Positions 23,343-32,423 of a stretch of DNA of 33,948 bases are shown piece after piece. The notes beneath the pieces were generated by a model. The model saw only the letters and a program-made list of their open reading frames with translations. It was not told the origin of the DNA and did no database searches. The DNA is taken from positions 1 through 33,948 of the forward strand of contig NZ_FQZY01000046.1 of assembly GCF_900142165.1 (NCBI RefSeq), written 5' to 3'. Source of the DNA: Hespellia stercorisuis DSM 15480. Lineage in GTDB: Bacteria > Bacillota > Clostridia > Lachnospirales > Lachnospiraceae. Position 1 is the stretch's first letter, and each line of letters starts with the position of its first letter. Both the position numbers and the translations under genes were made by a program.

Positions 23343-25669
23343 AAAGCTATTTAAGTCTTATTCCAATCTCTGCAAAGGTCCGGAAAAGACAGAATCGCAT
23401 GACAAGGCTGTGTATTATCATTTCGGTTCTGTTAGTGACAACGATTTTTAGTGTCGCAGACATGATGATTCGTAAAGAAAGCACTTCTATGTTGGAAAAT
23501 AATGGAAACTGGCATGTTCAGCTGGATCAGATATCACAGGATATCGGAAAAGAAATCAGCCGGCGCCCGGACGTGAAAGCCATCGGCTGGTCGGAAGTAT
23601 TCAATCAGGATGCCGACGAACCTTATTCTATTGATGGGAAAAAGGCTGCTCTGATCGGCACAGACGAAGCATATATGACACAGCTTATGAATGGTCTTAA
23701 GGAAGGAAAATTTCCACAAAGTGATGAGGAGGTCATGCTCAGCACCAATGCGAAAGAGGCCATTGGCGCGCAGCTTGGTGACCGCATTACCCTGCATACC
23801 CCTGCGGGAGATACCGTGTTTACGGTATCCGGATTTGGTGCGGACGACGACAAATATTATCAGGGGCAGACTTATCTGGTCGGCATATGCATGACGCGGA
23901 CTTCCTTTTCAGCTATCATGGGGGAAAACGAAATTGCAGAAAGTCCGAGCTGCTATGTGCAGTTCCAGGATGCAGCAAAGGCCGCCAAGGCGATTTCGGA
24001 GCTGACTGCACAGTATCATTTATCAAAGGACCGTATTTCTGAAAATACCGCAGTTATGGGGATTTCCGGAAAGAGCAGCAGCAAAGTCATGAAAAATATC
24101 TATGGCATAGCAGCGGTGCTGTTTGTTTTAGTTCTGCTGGCCGGAGTATTGATGATTTCCGGCAGTATGAACAGCAATGTAACGCAGCGCACTCGCTTTT
24201 TTGGAATGCTGCGCTGTATAGGCGCAAGCCGCGGACAAATTATCCGGTTTGTCCGTCTGGAAGCGTTGAACTGGTGTAAAACGGCGGTGCCTGTTGGCGT
24301 GGCTCTGGGCACGGCAATCAGTTGGGCTGTCTGTGCGCTCCTGCATTATGGAATCGGTGGTGAATTTGCCACAACGCCAGTATTCGCGTTCAGCCCGGTA
24401 GGAGTGATAAGCGGTATTGTTGTAGGGATTACGACTGTGTTGTTGGCAGCACAATCTCCGGCGAAACATGCGGCAAGGGTATCACCGGTGGCAGCAATAT
24501 CCGGGAACACAGAAACAGAGCGGTCTGTACGACGCGCAGTAAAATCTTCTTTTGGTAAAATAGAATGGAACTTAGGGATTCATCATGCGGCAGCATCCAG
24601 AAAGAACTGGGTACTGATGACAGCCTCCTTTGCGCTTAGTATTATTCTGTTGCTTACATTTTCGGTGGGGATGGATTTGGCACGTGAGCTGATTCCATCG
24701 TTGCGGTCATGGCAGCCAGATATAATACTGACTGGCTATGCGAACGCTCTTGTGATGGATCGAGCACTGGTCGATGAAATTGACAAAATTCCCGGCGTAA
24801 AGCATACATTTGGCAGCTGCTATGCGGACAACATTCCGGCAACCTCCTCGCGCGCCTCCATCGATCACATTAATCTGGTCTCCTACGACACGTACATGAT
24901 GGAATGTGCGCAGAAAAGTGTTGTCCAGGGAGATTTTTCAGAGATTAGCGGAGACGGCAGCAAGGTGATGACTATTTACAATAAAAACAACCCATTTCGA
25001 GTGGGTGATACAATCGATGTTGGAGGAACCGAGCTTGAAGTGGCCTGCGCGCTATCAGAAGGTTTGTTTGCAGATGATCTGATTATAATCTGTCCGCAGG
25101 AAATGTTTGACCGGCTGATGGGCGAAGAAAAATATGGTACGATAGGTGTGCAGCTTGATAAAACAGCGACAGAGGAAACCGTGGAAAAAATCAGCAGCTT
25201 TGTAACGGGGGATGTAATCTTTTCAGACACGCGTAAAAGCAATGAAGAAAATATCTCCACATATTGGGCAACGAGAGTGGTTGGATATGGATTTTTGATT
25301 ATCATCGGGATGATTACGGTGTTCAATATCATTAACAGTATTTCTATGAGTGTATCTGCAAGGACAAAACAGTATGGTGCCATGAGAGCAGTTGGCATGG
25401 ATGACAGCCAACTGACCAGAATGATCACCGCTGAGACCTTCACCTATGCATTTTCCGGATTGGTGGTGGGCTGTGGAATCGGGATTCCACTCAGCCGAAG
25501 CCTGTATGTCCAGTTAATCACAAGACATTTCGGAAAAGCATGGACGCTGCCGACGCTGCTGATCTGCATCATTGTTCTGTTTGTTCTTGCTGCGGCGCTG
25601 GCTGCTGTTTATGTGCCGGCAAAGCGGATTCGCAGCATGGCTGTAACGGATACGATCAATGAATTGTAG
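23339..25669 (+). CDS. FtsX-like ABC transporter permease
   Basis: A 776-residue membrane protein made of two related halves. TM1 (about residues 24-42) is followed by a ~200-residue extracytoplasmic domain, three TM helices (about 260-380), a linker, then TM5 (about 425-445), a second extracytoplasmic domain and three final TM helices. The conserved FtsX segments RTRFFGMLRCIGASRGQIIRFVRLE and RTKQYGAMRAVGMDDSQL (each visible in part) mark the two FtsX domains. With the upstream ATPase it probably forms an efflux or mechanotransmission complex for an amphiphilic compound such as an antimicrobial peptide. Substrate is unknown. The ATG overlaps the ATPase stop. Confidence 0.92.
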   Translation: MKSYLSLIPISAKVRKRQNRMTRLCIIISVLLVTTIFSVADMMIRKESTSMLENNGNWHVQLDQISQDIGKEISRRPDVKAIGWSEVFNQDADEPYSIDGKKAALIGTDEAYMTQLMNGLKEGKFPQSDEEVMLSTNAKEAIGAQLGDRITLHTPAGDTVFTVSGFGADDDKYYQGQTYLVGICMTRTSFSAIMGENEIAESPSCYVQFQDAAKAAKAISELTAQYHLSKDRISENTAVMGISGKSSSKVMKNIYGIAAVLFVLVLLAGVLMISGSMNSNVTQRTRFFGMLRCIGASRGQIIRFVRLEALNWCKTAVPVGVALGTAISWAVCALLHYGIGGEFATTPVFAFSPVGVISGIVVGITTVLLAAQSPAKHAARVSPVAAISGNTETERSVRRAVKSSFGKIEWNLGIHHAAASRKNWVLMTASFALSIILLLTFSVGMDLARELIPSLRSWQPDIILTGYANALVMDRALVDEIDKIPGVKHTFGSCYADNIPATSSRASIDHINLVSYDTYMMECAQKSVVQGDFSEISGDGSKVMTIYNKNNPFRVGDTIDVGGTELEVACALSEGLFADDLIIICPQEMFDRLMGEEKYGTIGVQLDKTATEETVEKISSFVTGDVIFSDTRKSNEENISTYWATRVVGYGFLIIIGMITVFNIINSISMSVSARTKQYGAMRAVGMDDSQLTRMITAETFTYAFSGLVVGCGIGIPLSRSLYVQLITRHFGKAWTLPTLLICIIVLFVLAAALAAVYVPAKRIRSMAVTDTINEL

Positions 25670-25689
25670 TGTACGTATGGGGGTGAGTC

Positions 25690-25746
25690 ATGAAATTCAC
25701 TGATAGCGAAAACCGCAATCGCAAGAAAAAAACAAGAATTAAATAA
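25690..25746 (+). CDS. Possible 18-residue basic leader peptide upstream of the magnesium ATPase
   Basis: ATG at 25690 is preceded by GGGGGTGAG and opens an 18-codon frame, MKFTDSENRNRKKKTRIK, ending TAA. It lies between the FtsX permease stop and the MgtA-type ATPase gene. The good ribosome site is the main support; basic residues dominate the second half. It could be a leader peptide, as mgtL is for Salmonella mgtA, though it does not resemble mgtL in composition. It may equally be chance. Confidence 0.3.
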   Translation: MKFTDSENRNRKKKTRIK

Positions 25747-25808
25747 AAGCCTTTCAGGCGTCCATGTGTTAAAATAACAACATGTAAAAAAAGAGAGGGG
25801 GAATTAGT

Positions 25809-28472
25809 TTGCCGAAATCGACGCTGTTAAGCAGCCGCATGAAAAAGTATGCCTACCGTGACACATTGGAAATTTATCAGGATATTCCTACGTCACCGGA
25901 CGGTCTGACACTCAAACAGGTGGAAACCATGCGGGAGCAATATGGAGCAAATCAGCTGACCGGCAGGAAAAACGATACTCTGTGGTATCGTCTTCGGCGC
26001 GCTTTTATTAATCCTTTTACCGTGATTCTGTTTGTTCTGGCTGCAGTTTCTTTGATTACGGATGTTCTGCTGGTTTCTGATTTCAGCCGGAATATTACGA
26101 CAGTTGTGATTATCTGCGTTATGATCCTGATCAGCGGGACGATTCGACTGGTGCAGGAACTTCGCGCGAAAAACGCTTCTGATCGTTTGGGAAGGCTGAT
26201 CCATGCCAGTGTCACCGTCAAGCGGGAGGGAGTGCTGATCGATATTCCGGCAGAAAACTTGGTGGTAGGTGATCTGGTTTTTCTTTCTCCGGGTGATCGG
26301 ATTCCGGCTGACTTAAGATTGGTGAAAACACAGGATTTGTTCATTTCGCAGGCTGCAGTCACAGGGGAGAGTGCGATTCTGGAAAAAGACAGCCGCACCA
26401 GTCGATATTCTGAGCAGCTCCCGATCATACAACTAAAGAACCTTGCGTTTATGGCGACTACCGTCATCAGCGGAAAAGGCGAGGGAATTGTACTGGCGGT
26501 TGGGAAGGATACCTTATACGGCAATTTTATCCGTCCCGATTCCGAAGGCTCCACAGCATTTCAAAAGGGTGCGAATTCCATTGCATGGGTGATGCTCCGC
26601 TTTATGATGATTCTGGTGCCCATCGTATTTCTGGTTTCTGGAATTACCAAGGGAGATTGGGTGGAATCTTTTGTATTTGCTCTTTCCGTAGCAGTGGGGC
26701 TGACTCCGGAAATGCTTCCCATGGTTATTACTGCCTGCCTTGCAAAGGGCAGCCTCTCGCTGTCCAAGAAGCAGACGATCGTGAAAAATATCAACGCCAT
26801 GCAGGGCTTTGGCAGTATGGACGTGCTTTGTATGGACAAAACCGGTACATTGACCAATGAACGTATTCTTCTGGAATACTATATGGACATCCTTGGAAAT
26901 GAAAGTGCAAAAACTTTGGAGTTTGCTTATTTGAACAGTTATTATCACTCCGGTGTGCGCAATCCTATTGATAATGCGATCCTTGCCTGCCGTACCATGC
27001 CGAAGCAGGAGAACGTCTATGCCGCGCTGGTAAAGCGTTTTCAAAAAGCAGATGAGATTCCCTTTGATTACAGCCGCAAATTTGTCAGCACGCTGGTGAC
27101 AGATGAAAACGGAATGCACGAACTGATCGTCAAAGGGGATATCGGGCAGATCTTTTCCCATTGCAGCTTTGTAGAATATCAGGGAAAGGTCCTGCCAATC
27201 GAGGACAGTGGATTTGACAATGTGACGGCTATTGTAGATGAGATGCTGGAAGATGGCATGAAGGTCATCGCCATCGCCCACAAAAGCCTTGGAGCGCAGG
27301 ACCGGATCGTCTCAGCAGATGAAAAAGATTTGACACTTATGGGGTATCTGGCCTTTTTTGATGCACCGAAAAAATCGGCAGCCGGTTCCGTTCAGGCACT
27401 GAAAAAATTACAGGTGCGGCCTAAAATTCTGACCGGAGACCGGGCGGAAATCGCGGTGTCAATCTGCCGCAGAGTGGAAATTTCCGTAGATTGGCTTATG
27501 ACAGGTTCAGAAATCAATCAGCTTTCGGATGAGCATCTCCGCTCTATCGTGGAGCAGACGGATGTGTTCGCGGAACTGGCACCGGGGCAAAAAGTCCGGA
27601 TACTCAATGCACTGAGGGAAAACGGCCATACCGTAGGATTTCTGGGGGATGGTATGAATGATATTCCTGCGCTCAGTGAGGCAGACGTCGGTATTTCTGT
27701 GGACACGGCCGTGGATGCAGCGAAGGACATCGCCGATGTGGTTTTGCTGCAAAAGGATCTGACGGTTCTGGAACAGGGGATTTTGGAAGGACGAAAAACG
27801 TTTTCCAACATGATTAAATATATTAAAATCACGGCAAGTTCCAATTTCGGAAATATGCTGTCCATTGTCTGCGCCAGTGCGGTTTTGCCATTCCTGCCCA
27901 TGACAGCGATCCAGCTTTTACTTTTGAATCTGCTTTACGATGCGCTGTGCATAATTTTGCCGTGGGACAACGTAGATGCGGAAGATATGGTCACACCGCG
28001 AGCCTGGTCAGGAAAAACGCTGGGGCGGTTCATGTGCGCCTTTGGGCCTATCAGTTCTGTATTTGATATTTTGACCTTTTTGTTTTTATATTTTATTTTG
28101 TGTCCTGCCTTGTGCGGCGGGCTGACCTATACACAGATGGCTGATTCAGCGATGCGGGCACAGTATATTGCCATTTTCCAGACCGGCTGGTTTTTGGAAT
28201 CTATGTGGACGCAGGTGATGATTCTGCACCTGCTGCGCACAAGGAAAGTTACTTTCCTGCAAAGCAGGGCATCCAATCCCGTTCTGCTCATTACGCTGGC
28301 TGGAATCGTCGCGTTTACGCTTCTGACTATGACGCCGCTGGCCGCCGTGCTTGGCCTGACCAGGCTGCCGCTTTTGTACTTTGGCTTTTTGCTGTTGATG
28401 GTGCTGCTTTATATGCTGCTGACGACGGCAGCCAAGCGTGTGTATCAAAACCGGTATCATGAATTACTTTGA
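25809..28472 (+). CDS. Magnesium-translocating P-type ATPase (MgtA/MgtB-like), first copy
   Basis: An 887-residue P3B-type ATPase. The phosphorylation motif is CMDKTGTLT (D343), the actuator loop VTGESA, the nucleotide/hinge motif GDGMNDIPAL, and the TM4 region [23 protein letters not shown] matches MgtA-type pumps. It should import Mg2+ across the cytoplasmic membrane at the cost of ATP. The start is a TTG at 25809 with GAGAGGGGG about 6-8 bases upstream; an ATG 10 codons further in (25839) lacks such a site. In GDGMNDIPALSEAD the residues after GDGxND differ from the second copy (AAAMKAAD). It overlaps, or nearly touches, the regulator gene that follows. Confidence 0.9.
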   Translation: MPKSTLLSSRMKKYAYRDTLEIYQDIPTSPDGLTLKQVETMREQYGANQLTGRKNDTLWYRLRRAFINPFTVILFVLAAVSLITDVLLVSDFSRNITTVVIICVMILISGTIRLVQELRAKNASDRLGRLIHASVTVKREGVLIDIPAENLVVGDLVFLSPGDRIPADLRLVKTQDLFISQAAVTGESAILEKDSRTSRYSEQLPIIQLKNLAFMATTVISGKGEGIVLAVGKDTLYGNFIRPDSEGSTAFQKGANSIAWVMLRFMMILVPIVFLVSGITKGDWVESFVFALSVAVGLTPEMLPMVITACLAKGSLSLSKKQTIVKNINAMQGFGSMDVLCMDKTGTLTNERILLEYYMDILGNESAKTLEFAYLNSYYHSGVRNPIDNAILACRTMPKQENVYAALVKRFQKADEIPFDYSRKFVSTLVTDENGMHELIVKGDIGQIFSHCSFVEYQGKVLPIEDSGFDNVTAIVDEMLEDGMKVIAIAHKSLGAQDRIVSADEKDLTLMGYLAFFDAPKKSAAGSVQALKKLQVRPKILTGDRAEIAVSICRRVEISVDWLMTGSEINQLSDEHLRSIVEQTDVFAELAPGQKVRILNALRENGHTVGFLGDGMNDIPALSEADVGISVDTAVDAAKDIADVVLLQKDLTVLEQGILEGRKTFSNMIKYIKITASSNFGNMLSIVCASAVLPFLPMTAIQLLLLNLLYDALCIILPWDNVDAEDMVTPRAWSGKTLGRFMCAFGPISSVFDILTFLFLYFILCPALCGGLTYTQMADSAMRAQYIAIFQTGWFLESMWTQVMILHLLRTRKVTFLQSRASNPVLLITLAGIVAFTLLTMTPLAAVLGLTRLPLLYFGFLLLMVLLYMLLTTAAKRVYQNRYHELL

Positions 28473-28486
28473 GAGGAGGAATTACA

Positions 28487-28990
28487 TTGAAAAAGAATAT
28501 AAGCTTTATCCCAATGGATTCCATCCTGTCTCAATGGCTCTGTAAAAAATTAAAACAGGAACCTCCCAAGACACCCTGCGCCGGAGAACTATTGGCCGGT
28601 GTGCAGGAAATGCTGACCGGAGAAACTCAAACGCTGATGCTGGGTGCGCAGGGAGATGTAGATACCTTTCCTGCTGCCGGAGAGGATGGAATCTGCATCG
28701 GGGACCTTTCCATACATCCAAAGAGCCGGAAAGTAATACTCCGCGGCTGTGAGGTGAATCTGACTCCGAAAGAATTTGATATTTTATATTTCCTGATCCA
28801 GAATCGTGGCGAGGTATTCACAAAAGAGCAGATTTACCGTGCCGTCTGGGAAGAAGACTTCTTACTGTCAGACAGCAATATCATGGCGTTTATTCGGAAA
28901 CTGCGAAAAAAGATCGAACCAAATCCGGATGCACCGGAATACATTTTGACCATTTGGGGAATCGGCTATAAGTTTAATGATACTCTGTAA
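28487..28990 (+). CDS. Receiver-less winged-helix (OmpR-type) DNA-binding protein
   Basis: A 167-residue protein. Residues ~70-165 are an OmpR/PhoB-type winged helix: VNLTPKEFDILYFLIQNRGEVFTKEQIYRAVWEED, then SNIMAFIRKLRKKIEPNP and IWGIGYKF. The N-terminal ~65 residues are not a receiver domain and have no motif I recognise (two Cys at positions ~18 and 31 of KPSL-poor sequence). Start TTG 28487 has AGAGGAGG 7 bases upstream; a longer frame from 28469 lacks one. It sits 14 bases after the first magnesium ATPase and before the second, so it is a good candidate regulator of this cassette, not dependent on a histidine kinase in the usual way. Confidence 0.8.
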   Translation: MKKNISFIPMDSILSQWLCKKLKQEPPKTPCAGELLAGVQEMLTGETQTLMLGAQGDVDTFPAAGEDGICIGDLSIHPKSRKVILRGCEVNLTPKEFDILYFLIQNRGEVFTKEQIYRAVWEEDFLLSDSNIMAFIRKLRKKIEPNPDAPEYILTIWGIGYKFNDTL

Positions 28991-29017
28991 AATACATAGG
29001 AATTTCTTGCAAAAATG

Positions 29018-29066
29018 CAAGGAAAACGCAAGGTTTCGACCATGTGATTTTCCTTGTGTTTTTTTT
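29018..29066 (+). terminator. Terminator- or attenuator-like hairpin before the second magnesium ATPase
   Basis: CAAGGAAAA (29018-29026) pairs with TTTTCCTTG (29048-29056), a perfect 9-bp stem with a 21-base loop, followed by TG and eight T. It lies 27 bases after the regulator stop and 45 bases before the next ATG. It would end or limit read-through from the first ATPase and regulator into the second. Confidence 0.75.
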
Positions 29067-29110
29067 ATACTGAAAAAGAAGTTTGAAAAAAGAGAAGGAG
29101 GGTAACACCA

Positions 29111-31879
29111 ATGAATAGAAAAATGAATAACAGAATGCTGATACACAAAATAACAGAAAAAGCGGTTCTGCGTGATGAGCAGGAGCGTCGCATCCACTAT
29201 GCAGCGACGCAGCCCATCAAGGAAACTTTGAAAAGCCTGCATTCCGAGCTGACAGGGCTGGATGAAACGGCGGTTGCGACCAACCGTGCACAATACGGCG
29301 AAAACAAAATCACGCGTGAAAAAAAGAAATCTCTCTTCAAGCGTTTGACAGAAGCGTTTGTAAATCCTTTTACCGGTATTTTGTTCTGCCTGGCACTGGT
29401 GTCTGGTGTCACAGATATGTTGTTTCCAATGATGCGCTTGTTTGGAAATGCACCGGAGGATTTTGACTGTCTGACGGTTGTGATCATTCTTACGATGGTC
29501 ATCATTTCAGGGACGCTGCGTTTTGTACAGGAGTCCCGCAGTGGAAATGCGGCAGAAAAGCTGCTTGCCATGATCACGACCACCTGCACCGTGGACAGAA
29601 AGGAGCAGGCAAAGCAGGAAATCCCGCTGGATGCTGCAGTCGTGGGGGATATCGTTCATCTGTCCGCAGGTGATATGATTCCTGCGGATGTTCGAATCCT
29701 GGAAGCGAAGGATTTGTTTATCAGCCAGTCATCTCTGACAGGAGAGAGCGAACCTGTTGAAAAACTGGCAAATATAAGCGAGCCATATGATTCCATCACA
29801 GATTATCAAAACATTGCGTTTATGGGCAGCAATGTGATCTCAGGCAGCGCGACGGCGGTTATTGTATGTACGGGGGATCACACATTGTTTGGAGCCATGG
29901 CTTCTGCCGTGGCAGGCGAGGCGGTGGAAACCAGTTTCACCAAAGGAGTCAATGCGGTATCCTGGGTGCTGATTCGATTTATGCTGGTCATGGTGCCGGT
30001 GGTGCTCTTTATCAACGGTTTTACCAAAGGGGATTGGCTGCAGGCGTTTTTATTTGCAATCTCTATTGCGGTAGGACTGACCCCTGAAATGCTGCCGATG
30101 ATTGTTACGACCTGTCTTGCCAAGGGTGCAGTTGCTATGAGCAGAAAAAAGACCATTGTAAAAAATCTCAATTCCATTCAGAACTTTGGTGCGATTGACA
30201 TTCTCTGCACGGACAAAACGGGAACCCTTACTCAGGACCAGGTAGTGCTGGAATATCACCTGGATGTGAACGGAAAGGAGGATGTGCGGGTGCTCCGACA
30301 TGCCTACCTGAACAGCTATTTTCAAACCGGATATAAAAATCTGATGGATCTGGCTATTATTCGCAAAACAGAAGAGGAAGAGGCAGAAGATCCACAGCTG
30401 ATCGATCTGTCCGAACATTATATTAAGGTGGATGAGATCCCCTTTGATTTTACCCGTCGTCGTCTGTCCACCGTGGTTCAGGATAAAAATGGAAAAACGC
30501 AGATCGTGACCAAGGGCGCGGTGGAAGAGATGCTCTCCATCTGTACCTATGCCGAGATGGATGGAGCCGTACAGCCGCTGACCGAAGAGCTGCGCTGTAA
30601 TATTTTGAAAACAGTGGATGATTTAAATGAGGACGGCATGCGCGTGATTGCCATTGCGCAAAAGAGCAACCCGTCCCCGGTGGGAGCATTTGGAGCCAAA
30701 GATGAATGTGACATGGTGCTAATCGGTTATCTGGCATTTCTTGATCCGCCGAAGGAGTCTACCGCGGATGCAATCAAAGCCTTGAAAGCACATGGTGTCA
30801 CAACAAAAATTCTGACAGGAGATAACGATAAAGTCACTCGTACCATCTGCAAACAAGTGGGGCTGAAAGTGCGGAATATGCTGCTGGGAACCGACCTCGA
30901 CCGCATGACAGATGAGGAACTGGCAAGAACGGCAGAAGTCACAGACGTGTTTGCCAAATTGACGCCGGAGCAGAAATCCCGTGTGGTGACGATCCTGCGC
31001 GGTGCCGGGCATACGGTTGGATATATGGGGGATGGCATCAATGATGCTGCGGCTATGAAGGCAGCCGATATCGGAATTTCCGTAGATACGGCTGTGGATG
31101 TTGCCAAGGAATCGGCGGATATTATTCTGCTGGAAAAAGATCTAATGGTGTTGGAAGAGGGGATTATTGAGGGACGGAAAACCTATGCCAATATGATAAA
31201 GTACATCAAGATGACCGCTTCTTCCAACTTTGGAAATATGTTCTCCGTACTGGTATCTTCTGCGCTGCTGCCGTTTCTGCCTATGGAGAGCATTCACCTG
31301 ATTTTGTTGAATTTGATTTACGACTTAAGCTGTACGGCTATTCCCTGGGATAATGTGGATGAGGATTTTATTGCGGTTCCACGAAAGTGGGATGCGTCCT
31401 CTGTCGGCAGTTTTATGATCTGGATTGGACCGACCAGTTCGATCTTCGATTTCACCACCTACATTTTTATGTATTTTGTATTCTGCCCTTTGTTTGTTTC
31501 CGGCGGCGTGCTGTACAATGATCTTGCAAATCATTTCAGTGGAGCGGAACTTGCACAGATGCAGACCACTTATATCGCAATGTTTCAGGCGGGCTGGTTT
31601 GTGGAATCTATGTGGAGCCAGACACTGGTCATTCACATGATCCGTACAAAAAAACTGCCATTCCTCCAGAGCCATGCGTCAGCGCCGTTGACGCTGCTGA
31701 CCTGCTCAGGAATCGCACTGCTGACCATCATTCCGTTTACTGGTTTGGGCAGATTATTAGGATTTGTGGCACTTCCGGCGACCTACTTTGTCTATCTGAT
31801 TCCGTGTATCCTGCTGTATATGTGTCTTGCAACCAGCTTGAAAAAAGCGTACGTACGCCACTATGGCGAATTACTCTAA
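29111..31879 (+). CDS. mgtA: Magnesium-translocating P-type ATPase (MgtA-like), second copy
   Basis: A 922-residue P3B-type ATPase with a longer N-terminus than the first copy. The phosphorylation motif is CTDKTGTLT (D368), followed by [11 protein letters not shown] as in classical MgtA; actuator [10 protein letters not shown]; hinge [28 protein letters not shown] (in part). TM4 carries [21 protein letters not shown]. It imports Mg2+ into the cytoplasm. It is closer to textbook MgtA than the first copy. AGAAGGAGGG lies 9 bases upstream of ATG. A hairpin separates it from the upstream regulator, so it may have separate expression. A 49-residue membrane protein gene follows by 13 bases. Confidence 0.93.
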   Translation: MNRKMNNRMLIHKITEKAVLRDEQERRIHYAATQPIKETLKSLHSELTGLDETAVATNRAQYGENKITREKKKSLFKRLTEAFVNPFTGILFCLALVSGVTDMLFPMMRLFGNAPEDFDCLTVVIILTMVIISGTLRFVQESRSGNAAEKLLAMITTTCTVDRKEQAKQEIPLDAAVVGDIVHLSAGDMIPADVRILEAKDLFISQSSLTGESEPVEKLANISEPYDSITDYQNIAFMGSNVISGSATAVIVCTGDHTLFGAMASAVAGEAVETSFTKGVNAVSWVLIRFMLVMVPVVLFINGFTKGDWLQAFLFAISIAVGLTPEMLPMIVTTCLAKGAVAMSRKKTIVKNLNSIQNFGAIDILCTDKTGTLTQDQVVLEYHLDVNGKEDVRVLRHAYLNSYFQTGYKNLMDLAIIRKTEEEEAEDPQLIDLSEHYIKVDEIPFDFTRRRLSTVVQDKNGKTQIVTKGAVEEMLSICTYAEMDGAVQPLTEELRCNILKTVDDLNEDGMRVIAIAQKSNPSPVGAFGAKDECDMVLIGYLAFLDPPKESTADAIKALKAHGVTTKILTGDNDKVTRTICKQVGLKVRNMLLGTDLDRMTDEELARTAEVTDVFAKLTPEQKSRVVTILRGAGHTVGYMGDGINDAAAMKAADIGISVDTAVDVAKESADIILLEKDLMVLEEGIIEGRKTYANMIKYIKMTASSNFGNMFSVLVSSALLPFLPMESIHLILLNLIYDLSCTAIPWDNVDEDFIAVPRKWDASSVGSFMIWIGPTSSIFDFTTYIFMYFVFCPLFVSGGVLYNDLANHFSGAELAQMQTTYIAMFQAGWFVESMWSQTLVIHMIRTKKLPFLQSHASAPLTLLTCSGIALLTIIPFTGLGRLLGFVALPATYFVYLIPCILLYMCLATSLKKAYVRHYGELL

Positions 31880-31892
31880 GGAGGTATGAACA

Positions 31893-32042
31893 ATGAATTG
31901 GACAACGATCTGGATGAAACTTTTTGGAACGACACAGTTTCTCGGCCTGAACATGGGATTTTGGGCCGCGATCCTCGCGGTGGCGCTTATCGTCATTTTG
32001 ATGAATGTTGTATTTTGGAAGATGAAACCGAAGAAAAAATGA
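31893..32042 (+). CDS. 49-residue membrane protein linked to the magnesium ATPase
   Basis: ATG at 31893 follows AAGGAGG by 8 bases, only 13 bases after the ATPase stop. The product is 49 residues: a short amphipathic Trp-containing start (MNWTTIWMKLFGTTQF), one strongly hydrophobic helix (about residues 21-42, from MGFWAAILAV to VILMNVVFW) and a basic KMKPKKK tail that should stay in the cytoplasm. The position matches small regulatory or stabilising subunits of P-type pumps, such as MgtS or MgtR for MgtA/MgtC in enterobacteria and KdpF for Kdp; there is no visible sequence match to those. An alternative ATG at 31886 opens another frame of low hydrophobicity and is too close to the ribosome site. 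Confidence 0.75.
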   Translation: MNWTTIWMKLFGTTQFLGLNMGFWAAILAVALIVILMNVVFWKMKPKKK

Positions 32043-32127
32043 TATTGCGGCATATAAACAGGATATGAGGGATGCCGGGTTTGCTTCGGTGCGCTATGGT
32101 ATGGGGCGAGGGCTCTAATATTTTCCC

Positions 32128-32156
32128 ATTACAAAATGTAAAAAATATGTTATAAT
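32128..32156 (+). promoter_or_regulatory. Promoter of the XRE regulator/membrane protein pair
   Basis: ATTACA (32128-32133) and TATAAT (32151-32156) are 17 bases apart, and TG at 32148-32149 gives an extended -10 (TGtTATAAT). The start codon lies 34 bases downstream. Confidence 0.75.
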
Positions 32157-32189
32157 CAAGGGCAGAAATTAAACGAAAGGATGGCGGAC

Positions 32190-32423
32190 ATGGCAGGCAA
32201 AGATAGGTACAAATTTGATAGCAAAATTCATGTGTATCGGGCAACCAAACGCATGACGCAGCAGGAGCTTGCGGACTTAGTCGGCGTGTCACGTCAGACG
32301 ATTATGCAGCTTGAACGGAACCGATATAATCCGTCTATGTTACTGGCATATAGTATCGCGAAGGTTTTTGATGTTACCATAGAGGATTTATTTGATTTTA
32401 AGGAGGAAGGGAAAGATGCTTGA
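32190..32423 (+). CDS. XRE-family helix-turn-helix regulator
   Basis: A 77-residue Cro/C1-type regulator consisting almost only of the HTH: RMTQQELADLVGVSRQTIMQLERNRYNPSM, then LAYSIAKVFDVTIEDLFDF. This YozG/PadR-like small XRE type typically represses its own operon. ATG 32190 is preferred over 32181 because AAAGG touches the latter but is 9 bases from the former. It overlaps the next gene by 8 bases, so the two form a unit, most likely a regulator with its membrane partner. Confidence 0.9.
   Translation: MAGKDRYKFDSKIHVYRATKRMTQQELADLVGVSRQTIMQLERNRYNPSMLLAYSIAKVFDVTIEDLFDFKEEGKDA

Noticed and set aside
25670-25808. M-box magnesium riboswitch upstream of the first magnesium ATPase
   Set aside because: The gap is about 140 bases and shows none of the long conserved helices of the M-box.
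31886-32068. 60-residue frame starting at ATG 31886 (MNNELDNDLDETFW...)
   Set aside because: It is in a different frame from the 49-residue hydrophobic protein that has the properly spaced AAGGAGG; its start is only 1-2 bases from that site and its product is a featureless polar mix.
32041-32119. Open stretch ending in DMRDAGFASVRYGMGRGL, resembling the C-terminus of a methyltransferase
   Set aside because: Only ~26 codons after a stop in the same frame, no ribosome site, and the likeness to methyltransferase tails is too short to support a remnant gene.
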